64,000 bases of DNA from the NCBI GenBank assembly GCA_020161935.1, contig JAIUNI010000002.1, positions 434,001-498,000 of the forward strand. Reading direction: 5' to 3'. A program made the position numbers and the translations under genes. The notes beneath the pieces are model-generated. The model was not told the DNA's origin, ran no database searches, and saw only the letters and a program-made list of their open reading frames with translations. The first letter of the stretch is position 1. The number at the start of each line of letters is the position of its first letter. The stretch is from Chloroflexota bacterium. Its GTDB lineage: Bacteria > Chloroflexota > Anaerolineae > Aggregatilineales > Phototrophicaceae. Below, in pieces: positions 37,500 through 46,796 of the stretch.

Positions 37500-38501
37500 C
37501 TACACACGGTTCGGCTGGTAGGTCGTCAGCGCCCGCATATACTGCGCGCGCTCAAATGCCGTCGGGTCTTCGGCGTGCAGTTGGCTCACACTCCCGCGTA
37601 ACTGCGCCACCGATTCGTATTCATTCTTTTCCATCCAGGCGCGAAGCTGCTGCTCAACCACACTCAGGTGCTTAATGCCGTGCTTCAGCAGCGCCGAAGT
37701 CATCATCGTCACATTCGCCCCTGCCAGCAGGAGCTTCACCGCGTCCTCGCCGGAATGTACGCCGCTGGTCGCCGCAAGGTCAGCCTCGATACGCTTGTAC
37801 AGAATGCCGATCCACGTCAGCGGCAGCCGTGTGTCGTGGGAGGTACTCAGGATCACGTTAGGCTTCACAGCCAGCGTTTCCAGCTCGATGTCCGGTTGGT
37901 AGAAGCGGTTGAACAACACCAGCGCGTCCACCCCCGCCGCATCCAACTGCTGCGCCATCGCCGCCATGTTGCTAAAGTACGGGCTGAGTTTCATCGCCAC
38001 CGGAATAGTGACCGATTGCTTCACCGCATTCAAGATGTCGATATACGTTTGCTCGATCTGTTGCCCCGATAAACGTGCGTCGGTCGGGATGTAATAGACA
38101 TTCAGTTCAAGCGCGTCCGCGCCTGCGTCCTGCATCTTCCGCGCGAATTGCGTCCAGCCGCCCAGCGTACTGCCGTTCAAACTGGCGATCACCGGCATAT
38201 CAACCGCCGCCTTCGCCTTCTGAATCAGTTCCAGATACTGATCGGGTCCAGCATGGAAGGTGTCCGGCTCTGGCAAATGCGTCAACGCCTCGGCGAACGT
38301 GTCCGTCCCGAATGTCAGGTGATGATAGAGCGCCTCCCGTTCCTGCCGGATTTGCTCCTCGAACAGCGAGAACAACACCACCGCGCCTGCCCCGGCATCT
38401 TCCATCTGACGGATATTGCCCACATTCTCTGAAAGAGGCGATGCCGAAGCCACCAGCGGCGACCGCAGCGTCATATCGAGGTAAGTCGTCGTGAGGGTCA
38501 T
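37500..38501 (-). CDS. Dihydroorotate dehydrogenase-like flavoprotein
   Basis: The 333-residue TIM-barrel protein resembles class 1 dihydroorotate dehydrogenases (FMN-binding; AMKLSPYFSNM, GVDALVLFNRFY, and the glycine-rich SGVHSGEDAVKLLLAGA phosphate site). It lacks a typical pyrimidine-pathway context. Its start overlaps the end of the PFOR gene by 4 bp, so it is translationally coupled to it. Such PFOR-linked paralogues are recurrent in bacteria and annotated DHOD-like; their substrate is not established. Pyrimidine synthesis proper cannot be excluded. The neighbourhood suggests a role linked to ferredoxin or pyruvate metabolism. Confidence 0.85.
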   Translation of the reverse strand: MTLTTTYLDMTLRSPLVASASPLSENVGNIRQMEDAGAGAVVLFSLFEEQIRQEREALYHHLTFGTDTFAEALTHLPEPDTFHAGPDQYLELIQKAKAAVDMPVIASLNGSTLGGWTQFARKMQDAGADALELNVYYIPTDARLSGQQIEQTYIDILNAVKQSVTIPVAMKLSPYFSNMAAMAQQLDAAGVDALVLFNRFYQPDIELETLAVKPNVILSTSHDTRLPLTWIGILYKRIEADLAATSGVHSGEDAVKLLLAGANVTMMTSALLKHGIKHLSVVEQQLRAWMEKNEYESVAQLRGSVSQLHAEDPTAFERAQYMRALTTYQPNRV

Positions 38502-41500
38502 GCCTTTTCTCCTTCGTTTGCCCCGCGTGAGGCCAGATATTCATACAGCGCCCAGCGGGCGTTCACATCCTCTTGCGCCTCCGCGAACAGCGTCTTAGCG
38601 GTTTCCGGCTTGCTGAATTGCAGCATATTGAAGCGCGTTTCCATTTGCAGGTAATCCTTCACCGGGATCTTCGGCGCACGCGAGTCCAGCGACATCGGAT
38701 TGTCACCCTGCTCCGCCTTATCCGGGTTGTAGCGGTACAGCGGCCATTGACCGGACTCAACCGCTGCCTTCTGGTTACGCATCCCCTTGCCCATATCAAT
38801 GCCGTGCATCAGGCAGTGGCTGTAGGCGATAATCAGCGATGGCCCATCATAGGCTTCCGCCTCAAGGAACGCCCGCAGCGTTTGCTCGTCCTTCGCGCCC
38901 ATCGCCACCCGCGCCACATATACATTGCCGTAGCTCATGGCGATCAAGCCCAGATCTTTCTTGCCAGCCGGTTTACCACCCGCCGCGAACTTGGCGACCG
39001 CGCCGCGCGGGGTTGATTTCGACATCTGCCCGCCCGTGTTCGAGTACACTTCCGTATCCATCACCAGAATATTGACATTGCGCCCGCTGGCGATCACATG
39101 GTCAAGCCCACCGAAGCCGATGTCATACGCCCAACCATCACCGCCGACGATCCACACGTCCTTCTTCACCAGCGAGTCCGCCACAGCCAGCAGTTGCTTC
39201 GCCGCATCCGACTCGGTAGTCGTCAACTTGGCCTTCAACGCCGCCACCCGTTCGCGCTGGTCGTGGATACCCGCTTCGCCCGCTTGGTCGGCGTTCAGAA
39301 TAGCATCCACTAATTCGCTGCCAATCTCACCCGCGAGCTGCTGCGTCAGTTCCCGCGCCATCTCGTTCTGCTTATCCAGTGCCACCCGCATCCCCAGCCC
39401 GAACTCCGCGTTATCTTCGAACAGCGAGTTCGACCACGCTGGCCCGCGTCCTTCGGCATTCTTCGCCCACGGGGTTGTCGGCAGGTTGCCGCCGTAGATC
39501 GACGAGCAGCCAGTCGCGTTGGCGATCACCGAACGGTCGCCGAATAACTGCGAAATCAACTTCAGGTACGGGGTTTCGCCGCAGCCAGTACATGCGCCGG
39601 AAAACTCGAACAACGGCTGTTGAACCTGCTGCTGCCGGATGCTGCTCACCTTGATGTTGCGGCGATCCATCTCCGGTATCTCGGTAAAGAAGTTCCAGTT
39701 CTCGCGCTCTGCCGCCAGCAGTGGCGGCTGCGCTTCCATGTTGATCGCCTTGCGGTTCACCGCTGACTTGTTCTTGACCGGGCAAACATCGACGCAGATA
39801 CCGCAGCCCGTGCAGTCCTCCGGCGACACTTGTATCGTATATTGCAAATCTTTCCATTCGGTATCCCGCGCCGGAACCGCCTTGAAGGTTTCTGGTGCGC
39901 CCACCAGCGCCGCGCCATCATACGTCTTAATGCGGATAACGGCGTGCGGGCAAACCATCGCGCACTTGCCGCACTGGATACAAATGTCCGAGTCCCACAC
40001 CGGTATCTCCGTGGCGATATTCCGCTTCTCCCACTGTGATGTACCCGTCGGGTAAGTACCGTCCACCGGCAGCGCACTTACGGGGATAAAGTCGCCGCGC
40101 TGGGCAATCATCTCGCCCAACACACCCTGCACGAACTCCGGCGCACGCGGCGCAACCGGCGACAGGAACGCCACCTTGCTCGTCACCGCGTCCGGTACCT
40201 TAACCTCAAACAGGTTCTCTAGCGTCTGGTCAACCGCTTGCAGGTTCTTCTGGACGATCTCCTCGCCCTTCTTCCCGTACGTCTTGGCAATCGACTTCTT
40301 GATCTCGGCAATCGCCTCTTGCGGGGGCAGCACGCCCGAAATCGCGAAGAAGCACACCTGCATCACCGTATTGATGCGCCCCTTCATCCCCGCCTGTTGG
40401 GCAATCTTCAGCGCGTCGATCACATAAAACTTCAGCTTCTTGCTGATAATTTGTTCCTGTATCGGCTGTGGCAGCTTGTCCCAAACCGTATCCGCCGTAT
40501 GCGGGCTGTTCAGCAGGAACACACCCCCCGGCATCAGCGTCTTGAGCATATCGTGGCGCTCAAGGAAGTTGGGTTGGTGGCAGGCCACGAAGCTCGCCTT
40601 CGTAATCAGGTAGTTCGAGCGGATCGGTCGCGCCCCAAAACGCAGGTGCGATACCGTCATCGTCCCCGACTTCTTCGAGTCGTAAACGAAGTAACCCTGT
40701 GCGTAGTTCGCCGTGTTCTCGCCGATGATCTTGATCGAGTTCTTATTCGCCCCCACTGTGCCATCCGCGCCCAACCCGTAAAACACCGCCCGGATCACAT
40801 CATCCGGCTCAATCGAGAAGTCCGCGTCGTAATCAAGGCTCGTGTGGCTCACATCGTCATTAATGCCCACCGTAAAGTGGTTCTTCGGCTGTGCTTGGGT
40901 GAGGTTGTCATAAATCGCCTTAACCATCGCTGGCGTGAATTCCTTCGACGATAACCCGTAGCGCCCACCCACCAGCTTCGGCATCCGGTCTTGCTGCCAG
41001 TTTTCATAGAGCGCTGTTACGCAGTCCAGATACAGGGGTTCACCGCCGCTGCCCGGTTCTTTCGTGCGGTCAAGCACGGCTATCGCCTTCACCGTTTGGG
41101 GTAGTGCCGCCGCGAACCGCTGCATATCGAACGGGCGGTACAGCCGCACCTTCAACACGCCCACCTTTTCGCCCCGCGCCGTCAGGTAATCGACCGTTTC
41201 ATGCACCGCCTCACTGCCCGACCCCATCATGACGATCACCCGCTCCGCATCCGGCGCACCATGATAATCAAACAGGTGATACTGCCGTCCGGTCAGCTTG
41301 GCGAATGCATCCATCGTTTCTTGTACGAGATCAGTACAGGCCGTGTAATACGGGTTGACCGTTTCACGCGCTTGGAAGTAAACATCAGGGTTCTGCGCCG
41401 TCCCGCGCATAATCGGATGGTCGGGTGAAAGCGACCGTGCGCGGTGTTCCAGTATCTTCTCGTAGGGGATCATCGCCCGCAGGTCGTCATCCGTCAGCAG

Positions 41501-42055
41501 TTCCATTTTGACGACTTCATGCGACGTACGGAAGCCGTCGAAGAAGTGCAAAAATGGGATACGCGCTTTCAACGTCGCCGCGTGCGAAATCAGCGCGAAG
41601 TCATGCGCTTCCTGCACCGAGGCCGACGACAGCATCGCCCACCCCGTTGCCCGCGCCGCCATCACGTCACTGTGGTCGCCAAAAATCGACAACCCCTGCG
41701 CCGCCAGCGCTCGTGCCGCGATATGAAAAACCGCCGAAGTCAATTCCCCGGCGATCTTGTACATATTCGGGATCATCAGCAGAAGCCCCTGTGACGCGGT
41801 GAAGGTTGTCGCCAGCGCCCCTGCTTGCAGCGCCCCGTGGATCGCCCCAGCCGCGCCGCCTTCGCTCTGCATCTCCACCACCTGCGGCACCGTTCCCCAC
41901 AGGTTCTTCTTCCCGCCAGATGCCCATTCGTCCGCCCATTCCCCCATCGGTGTCGAAGGCGTAATCGGGTAGAGTGCAATCACTTCATTTAATTGATAAG
42001 CGACGCGGGCGACCGCTTCGTTGCCATCAATGGTTGTTATTGCCCGTTCACTCAT
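38498..42055 (-). CDS. nifJ: Pyruvate:ferredoxin (flavodoxin) oxidoreductase
   Basis: This 1,185-residue single-chain PFOR oxidises pyruvate and CoA to acetyl-CoA and CO2, passing electrons to ferredoxin. Visible features in order: N-terminal pyrimidine-binding domain (YPITPSTPMGEWADEW), gamma and CoA-binding domains, two 4Fe-4S motifs (CIQCGKCAMVCP and CTGCGICVDVCP), the additional cluster motif CTGCGETPYLKL, and the TPP domain (GGDGWAYDIGFGGLDH, then DTEVYSNTGGQMSKSTPRGA). A GAGGAG site precedes the ATG. It implies an anaerobic or facultative lifestyle, or ferredoxin-based metabolism at low oxygen. It is co-transcribed with the DHOD-like gene. Confidence 0.95.
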   Translation of the reverse strand: MSERAITTIDGNEAVARVAYQLNEVIALYPITPSTPMGEWADEWASGGKKNLWGTVPQVVEMQSEGGAAGAIHGALQAGALATTFTASQGLLLMIPNMYKIAGELTSAVFHIAARALAAQGLSIFGDHSDVMAARATGWAMLSSASVQEAHDFALISHAATLKARIPFLHFFDGFRTSHEVVKMELLTDDDLRAMIPYEKILEHRARSLSPDHPIMRGTAQNPDVYFQARETVNPYYTACTDLVQETMDAFAKLTGRQYHLFDYHGAPDAERVIVMMGSGSEAVHETVDYLTARGEKVGVLKVRLYRPFDMQRFAAALPQTVKAIAVLDRTKEPGSGGEPLYLDCVTALYENWQQDRMPKLVGGRYGLSSKEFTPAMVKAIYDNLTQAQPKNHFTVGINDDVSHTSLDYDADFSIEPDDVIRAVFYGLGADGTVGANKNSIKIIGENTANYAQGYFVYDSKKSGTMTVSHLRFGARPIRSNYLITKASFVACHQPNFLERHDMLKTLMPGGVFLLNSPHTADTVWDKLPQPIQEQIISKKLKFYVIDALKIAQQAGMKGRINTVMQVCFFAISGVLPPQEAIAEIKKSIAKTYGKKGEEIVQKNLQAVDQTLENLFEVKVPDAVTSKVAFLSPVAPRAPEFVQGVLGEMIAQRGDFIPVSALPVDGTYPTGTSQWEKRNIATEIPVWDSDICIQCGKCAMVCPHAVIRIKTYDGAALVGAPETFKAVPARDTEWKDLQYTIQVSPEDCTGCGICVDVCPVKNKSAVNRKAINMEAQPPLLAAERENWNFFTEIPEMDRRNIKVSSIRQQQVQQPLFEFSGACTGCGETPYLKLISQLFGDRSVIANATGCSSIYGGNLPTTPWAKNAEGRGPAWSNSLFEDNAEFGLGMRVALDKQNEMARELTQQLAGEIGSELVDAILNADQAGEAGIHDQRERVAALKAKLTTTESDAAKQLLAVADSLVKKDVWIVGGDGWAYDIGFGGLDHVIASGRNVNILVMDTEVYSNTGGQMSKSTPRGAVAKFAAGGKPAGKKDLGLIAMSYGNVYVARVAMGAKDEQTLRAFLEAEAYDGPSLIIAYSHCLMHGIDMGKGMRNQKAAVESGQWPLYRYNPDKAEQGDNPMSLDSRAPKIPVKDYLQMETRFNMLQFSKPETAKTLFAEAQEDVNARWALYEYLASRGANEGEKA

Positions 42056-42584
42056 AAGCCGTTCTCCTCACTTTGCTTTTTACGCATACAGTCATCTTTT
42101 TAGTATGCGTCTGAGGACGAACCCATCACCAGTGATAGGTGTAACGGCAATCGGGTAGCATATGTCGCCTATTCTTCCAACCGGATAACTAGGCTTCACA
42201 CAACATCAATATTCACTTGTCGCATCACGGGGAAACGGCTGACCTGTAGCACATCAACTGAACGCCTAACGGGGCTTCTCGCGTAGGGACACATAGTAAT
42301 GCGCCCACCTTAATCAAGGCTATCGTCTAGGCAGCTTGTTCAAATAGGCACTATTCTGTGTAGGGGCGCAAGGCTTGCGCCCTTTTGTCACCATCCACCA
42401 CAATCAATTCTCATTGTGTAGGGACGCGATACATCGCGTCCGCATCATTAACCCCAAACAATCCTTATTCCGTAGGGGAGGGTATGTGACCCTCCCGCCT
42501 TCATTTCCCTCCTTGTTACTACGGCTATCGGCGGAGTGAGCCTGCGAACGTGCCGATGTGGGGTTAGGGTGGGGTCTAATATAT
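42056..42584. other. Gene-free stretch with three TAGGG hairpins
   Basis: Nothing coding is convincing. The half near 42056-42250 should hold the PFOR promoter. Three hairpins, each led by TAGGG, follow: GGGCGCAAG/CTTGCGCCC at 42364-42372 and 42374-42382; GGACGCGAT/ATCGCGTCC at 42422-42430 and 42433-42441; and GGGAGGGT/ACCCTCCC at 42476-42483 and 42489-42496. They lie about 55-60 bp apart. Their stems differ in sequence but pair perfectly, so the structure rather than the bases is conserved. Confidence 0.7.
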
Positions 42585-43619
42585 TTACTTCCCCAACCGC
42601 TTCTTCAACTCCGCCGTCAACGCCGGAATAATCGCGTACAAATCACCAACCAACCCGTACCGCGCCAGCTTGAAAATCGGCGCATCCCCATCCTTGTTGA
42701 TGGCGACGATCACCTTGCTCGACCGCATACCCGCTTGGTGCTGGATCGCGCCCGAAATACCCGCCGCGATGTACAAATCCGGCGCGACAGTCTTACCCGT
42801 CTGCCCGACCTGATGCGCGTAGGGGATGTAACCCGCGTCCACCGCCGCACGGCTCGCGCCAACCGCCGCACCCAGCGTATCGGCTAACGGTTGGATAACG
42901 TTGGTGAAACCGTCCTGTGCCTTCCACACCGCCGCGTCGCTGCCTGCCGGTGCGTCCTTCGGGTTGTTCGCCATCGCCCGCCCGCCGCTGACGATAATCG
43001 CCGCATCGGTCAGGTTAACGGTGCCAACTTCTGCCTCAAAGCTCTCGATCTTCGTGGCGATGTCCGCTTCCGCCAGCACCGCCGGAACGGTCGACACTTC
43101 CGCGCTGCCGGTGCCTTCTGCGTTCGGCTTGAACGCGCGACCACGCAGCGTCAGGAACTGTGTCCCCGCCGCGCTGCTAATCGCCTCGCTCAAGATTTTA
43201 CCGGCGTATACCGGGCGCGTAACCTTCACCGCGCCGTCGCCCTGTACCTCGATGCTCGTGGCTTCGGTAATCAGGCCGCTGTCGGTATCCCCTGCCGAGG
43301 CCGCCAGCAGTTCGCGCCCCCGCGCCGTGCCGATAGCCAGCACCGCCTTCGGTTTGTTGTCCGCCACCAATTTGCTCAGTAAAGCTGCATATGGTTCGAG
43401 GCGGAACCCGTTCAGGGTCGCGTCCTCGCTCACGATAGCCTTGTCCGCCCCATGAGCGCCCGCTTCCGCGCCAACCGCGCTGGCGTTCTCACCAAACACG
43501 AGCGCCGCCAGCGGTACATTCAAAGCGCTGGCGATAGTTTTACCCGCGCCCAACGCTTCCCAACTGCTGTTCAGCGCCTTGCCGTTAAAGGTTTCAATCC
43601 ATACATAAACAGCAGTCAT
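42585..43619 (-). CDS. etfA: Electron transfer flavoprotein, alpha subunit
   Basis: The 344-residue subunit carries the C-terminal FAD domain signature: [14 protein letters not shown], then [40 protein letters not shown] and [13 protein letters not shown]. It begins 2 bp after the beta-subunit stop, so the pair is coupled. EtfAB accepts electrons from acyl-CoA or other flavin dehydrogenases and passes them to a quinone reductase, or takes part in bifurcation; neither a dehydrogenase nor an ETF:quinone oxidoreductase is nearby, so the electron source is unknown. A ferredoxin link with PFOR is a guess from proximity. Confidence 0.95.
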   Translation of the reverse strand: MTAVYVWIETFNGKALNSSWEALGAGKTIASALNVPLAALVFGENASAVGAEAGAHGADKAIVSEDATLNGFRLEPYAALLSKLVADNKPKAVLAIGTARGRELLAASAGDTDSGLITEATSIEVQGDGAVKVTRPVYAGKILSEAISSAAGTQFLTLRGRAFKPNAEGTGSAEVSTVPAVLAEADIATKIESFEAEVGTVNLTDAAIIVSGGRAMANNPKDAPAGSDAAVWKAQDGFTNVIQPLADTLGAAVGASRAAVDAGYIPYAHQVGQTGKTVAPDLYIAAGISGAIQHQAGMRSSKVIVAINKDGDAPIFKLARYGLVGDLYAIIPALTAELKKRLGK

Positions 43620-43621
43620 GA

Positions 43622-44401
43622 TTACAACACCTTCTCTTCCAGCAAGCGGTCAACCAATTTTGTAGCCTGTTCTTCCGGCGTGCCGGTAATCAGTTCTACC
43701 TGAACATTCTTGGCGGGCAGGTTCATGAACTGCGTCACCTTGGACTGTGAAGTAGGCAGCGTCGCACCTAAGTCCGCCAGCGACCATTCGGGAATAACCG
43801 CCTTCGAAGCCTTACGAATACCGATGAACGACGGATAGCGCGGCTCGTTGATGTCCTTCATCACGCTGATGACGGCGGGCAGCTTGCTCGTCACAACCTG
43901 CTTGCCCTGTTCCAGCAAACGCTCAACCTTAATCGTCTTGGCGTTGTAATCCACCGCGATAATCTTGGAAACGTAGCTCAACATCGTCCAACCCAGCTTA
44001 CGCGCCGTCTGGTAAATATGCTGGTCGGTGCCAACATCCACACTTTCCTTACCGCAGATCACCAGATCCACGTCGCCCAGCTTCTTCACTGCCGCCGCAG
44101 CCGCCGTCGCATAAGCGAGGCTGTCTGTCCCTTCCAACGCGCCGTCCCACACCCGCGCCGCTTCGTCCACACCCATCGCGAGGCTGTGCTTCAGCGACTC
44201 GTTGTTGAATTCTGGCCCGATGGCGATCACCGTCGCCTTGCCGCCAGCATTCTTGGCTTGCACAATCGCTTCTTCAAGCGCGTACTCATCCCACGGGTTG
44301 ACCACGGTTGCCGCGTCGCCCCAACCAATCGCGCCGTTCGCGCCGACTTCGACTTTCGCCGCAGTATCCGGCGTACTGCGAGTAAAAACCACTACATGCA
44401 A
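43622..44401 (-). CDS. etfB: Electron transfer flavoprotein, beta subunit
   Basis: The 259-residue subunit starts at a TTG codon (MHVVVFTRSTPDT), preceded by GGAGGG seven bases upstream; no ATG fits in frame. It shows the ETF-beta pattern of an N-terminal Rossmann-like domain with DEYALEEAI, DLVICGKESVDVGTDQ, and KLPAVISVMKDINEPRYPSF. It binds AMP in the standard ETF and pairs with EtfA to hold FAD. It is the first gene of an etfB-etfA operon. Confidence 0.95.
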   Translation of the reverse strand: MHVVVFTRSTPDTAAKVEVGANGAIGWGDAATVVNPWDEYALEEAIVQAKNAGGKATVIAIGPEFNNESLKHSLAMGVDEAARVWDGALEGTDSLAYATAAAAAVKKLGDVDLVICGKESVDVGTDQHIYQTARKLGWTMLSYVSKIIAVDYNAKTIKVERLLEQGKQVVTSKLPAVISVMKDINEPRYPSFIGIRKASKAVIPEWSLADLGATLPTSQSKVTQFMNLPAKNVQVELITGTPEEQATKLVDRLLEEKVL

Positions 44402-44559
44402 GGTAAAACCCTCCTGAAGAAATCTTCCAATAGCACTTTAGGCCATATTGTACTCGATAAGTAACAGAAATCGAATCATGGTTCGATTAATATTCTCCTA
44501 TTGTCCATCGCTTTTAATCTGTGCGTTGCCAACAACCTCAACCGCTACAAACCATTTCC

Positions 44560-45212
44560 TACTGTAGGGCGGCAGTGAGAGAGCGAACTGCCACTATGCG
44601 CCCTAAAGGATTTCCTTCGGTCAAAAAATTCTGCAAATGCAAAAGTGGCTTTTAGCTCTATACAAAAGCCGTTTTATGTCGGAAATGTCGTCAGAGTCGT
44701 CAGTGTCGGAGATGTCAGTTGGCAAAATTGGCGGCAATTTCGGCAATGGCAGTCAAAAGTTATCAGTTCATAGTTGAGAGTTATCAGTTCAAGACGAAAC
44801 CGGAGTTGTTAAGTTGCATTTTTATTTGCAGCGGCGGATGGTTGGTTCGCTGCTGCAACGTTTGCTGCAAAAAGGCCGTCTTTAGTCGACAGTCAACAGT
44901 CATTCGTTCAATACAAAGGCGAGTCGCCAAGTGCACCAAGAAAGACAGAGAACGCCAAGGTATTGGATAAGATCGGTTATTAAGGTGCGTGTGGTCGGGA
45001 GCGCGGAGGAGGCACGCCTCCTCCCTACATCCAGCCCTATGAACAGGATAGCAGGAATAGACGATAAAAGGGTGAACATTTGTCAGAACATTTGGTCACT
45101 TTTACGAGGTGTTGGCGTTAACCATTTTGAGGGAGCAGAAATGTTAAGCGGGTTAGTAGATGGTTGGTAAATGGTTTGTGGCACAAACCAGATTCAAATG
45201 TAGGAAATAATA
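44560..45212. repeat. Dispersed repeat, copy B
   Basis: The gene-free region 44402-45426 holds the second copy of the repeat at 186-1017, in the same orientation. Identical blocks of 27 bp (44668-44694) and 37 bp (45070-45106) and several related blocks keep their order. Copy B lacks the internal duplication of copy A and instead has extra degenerate GTTATCAGTT-type micro-repeats at about 44755-44795, plus a GTAG-type hairpin inserted at 45005-45028. The start includes GGCAGTGAGAGAGCGAACTG, matching the hairpin at 357-381. Both copies end in GAAATAATA, followed by a variable AGT-rich tract. Confidence 0.75.
45005..45028 (-). repeat. TAGGG hairpin inside repeat copy B
   Basis: GGAGGAGGC (45005-45013) pairs with GCCTCCTCC (45016-45024); read on the minus strand it begins GTAGGG, like the hairpins at 42364-42496 and 61164-61187. 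It is not found at the matching place of copy A, so it looks like a separate insertion into the longer repeat. Confidence 0.6.
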
Positions 45213-45370
45213 GTTTCAAGTTACAAGTGGCAAGTTTTAAGACGGAAGATTGGCGTTCTTGGCAACTCGTATTCGCCTTTGCCTTAAGCTGGAGACTGGT
45301 GACTGATAGCTGACGACTCGCCTTTATCTTGATCTGTCACCTGTCACCTGTTGACTAACGACTGTAAAAC
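45213..45370. repeat. Degenerate simple-repeat tract
   Basis: Following copy B are loosely repeated motifs (CAAGTTACAAGTGGCAAGTT, then GACTGGTGACTGATAGCTGA, then a doubled CTGTCAC). A similar tract (AGTC-rich, 1015-1047) follows copy A. No fixed unit length is seen. It is not coding. Confidence 0.5.
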
Positions 45371-45375
45371 AAAAA

Positions 45376-45393
45376 GGAGGGCCAATGCCCTCC
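45376..45393 (-). terminator. Terminator of the HtrA gene
   Basis: GGAGGGC (45376-45382) pairs with GCCCTCC (45387-45393); on the minus strand TTTTTGTTTT follows. It lies 34 bp after the protease stop. Confidence 0.85.
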
Positions 45394-45426
45394 CTCTTAC
45401 CAAATTATGCCGTTGAACGGGTGCGC

Positions 45427-46569
45427 TTAGTTGCCCACCGGACGCGCTTCCAACGTCACCGGAATATCCAACGGCTGACCATCGCGCAGGATTTGCAGAG
45501 TCACCGTTTGACCGGGAGTCGTGCTGCTGGCGAGGTACGAAACCAGTTCGCTCATATCCTTGACTTCATGACCATCAATCGCGGTGATGATGTCCGCCGA
45601 AGTCGGCACAGCATTCCGGTTGGTCAAGCCGCCCGCGCTTTGCAGACCAGCCTTCTCGGCGGGGCTGTTGTTCGAAACTTCACCAATCACCACCCCTTGC
45701 GTATTGTTGGGGATATTCAGCGCTTCAATCAGGTCAAGGTTGACACCGGAAAAGGCGCTGATACCGAGGTAAGAATACTCGACCTTACCGGTGTTGATAA
45801 TCTGATCCGCCACATGCTTGATGAGATTGCTGGGGATCGCGAACCCGACACCCGAACTGCTGTTGCTCTGGCTCAAGATTTGCGAGTTCATACCGATGAC
45901 CTCACCTTGCAGGTTAATCAGTGGGCCGCCGCTGTTACCGGGGTTGATCGCGGCATCCGTCTGGATAGCCGAGCCAACCGAGTAAGTCGTCTGGCCGGAA
46001 ATCGTACGGTCAAGTGCGCTGATAATACCGGTCGTCAGCGTCCACCGTTGGTTGAACGGGCTGCCAATCGCCAGTGTCGTCTGTCCGATGAACAGCGTGT
46101 CCGAGTCACCCATTGTAACCGGAGTCAGTTCGTTCGCGGGCAGATCAACCTTGATGACCGCGAGATCCGAGTCGGGGTCAAGCCCAACGACCGTGCCTTT
46201 GACAATCGTGCCGTCAAAGAAATTGACTTCGATCTCACTAGCCTCCGCGACCACATGGTCATTGGTCACGATATGACCGTTCGTATCAACGACGAAGCCC
46301 GTACCCGCACCGCCGAATTCAGCGCCGGTGTTCGACATGCCGCTGACGACAATCGAAACCACCGACGGACTAAGCCGGTTATAGATGTCCGAGAAAGCGC
46401 GTTCGCTCTCGGTAGAAGGAACGGACGTAGCCACGGGAGCCTGTTGAACCACAATGGCTGGGACATGGGCGGTCGTACTCATGACACTCGTACCAAGTAC
46501 GAAGCCAAAGACCACCATAACGAGCGCGGCGACTACCGTTACGGAGCGCTTCGCGTGATTGCTTAACAT
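45427..46569 (-). CDS. HtrA/DegP-type serine protease with one PDZ domain
   Basis: The start at ATG 46569 (MLSNHAKRSVTVV) has AGAGG seven bases upstream. It has an uncleaved-type N-terminal membrane anchor (VTVVAALVMVVFGFVLGTSV), a trypsin-like domain and one PDZ domain (YLGISAF...GVVIGEVSNNSPAEKAGL). The catalytic triad is visible: His in GHIVTNDHVV, Asp in DPDSDLAVIKVD, and Ser in GNSGGPLIN. Such proteins degrade misfolded extracytoplasmic proteins. About 380 residues is normal for the single-PDZ group. It diverges from the SH3b gene at 46797, and both may respond to envelope conditions, though no shared operator was seen. Confidence 0.93.
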   Translation of the reverse strand: MLSNHAKRSVTVVAALVMVVFGFVLGTSVMSTTAHVPAIVVQQAPVATSVPSTESERAFSDIYNRLSPSVVSIVVSGMSNTGAEFGGAGTGFVVDTNGHIVTNDHVVAEASEIEVNFFDGTIVKGTVVGLDPDSDLAVIKVDLPANELTPVTMGDSDTLFIGQTTLAIGSPFNQRWTLTTGIISALDRTISGQTTYSVGSAIQTDAAINPGNSGGPLINLQGEVIGMNSQILSQSNSSSGVGFAIPSNLIKHVADQIINTGKVEYSYLGISAFSGVNLDLIEALNIPNNTQGVVIGEVSNNSPAEKAGLQSAGGLTNRNAVPTSADIITAIDGHEVKDMSELVSYLASSTTPGQTVTLQILRDGQPLDIPVTLEARPVGN

Positions 46570-46796
46570 TTGAATACCTCTTATCTGACTGGACAAAACG
46601 TCATTACATTCGAACAGGATAGTCTTAACCCATGAGAAAAAAGCGAGTACTGTATTAACCCTGTGTCAATAAATTATGTATAGAAGATGAATGGCATTAA
46701 GGTACAACTCATCCCTATGGGATGATACCAGTAGCATTAAGTTGCTCGTTACGCTGAGTTGCTGTATGCTGAATTGAGCGACCGAAGGAGAGCAGT

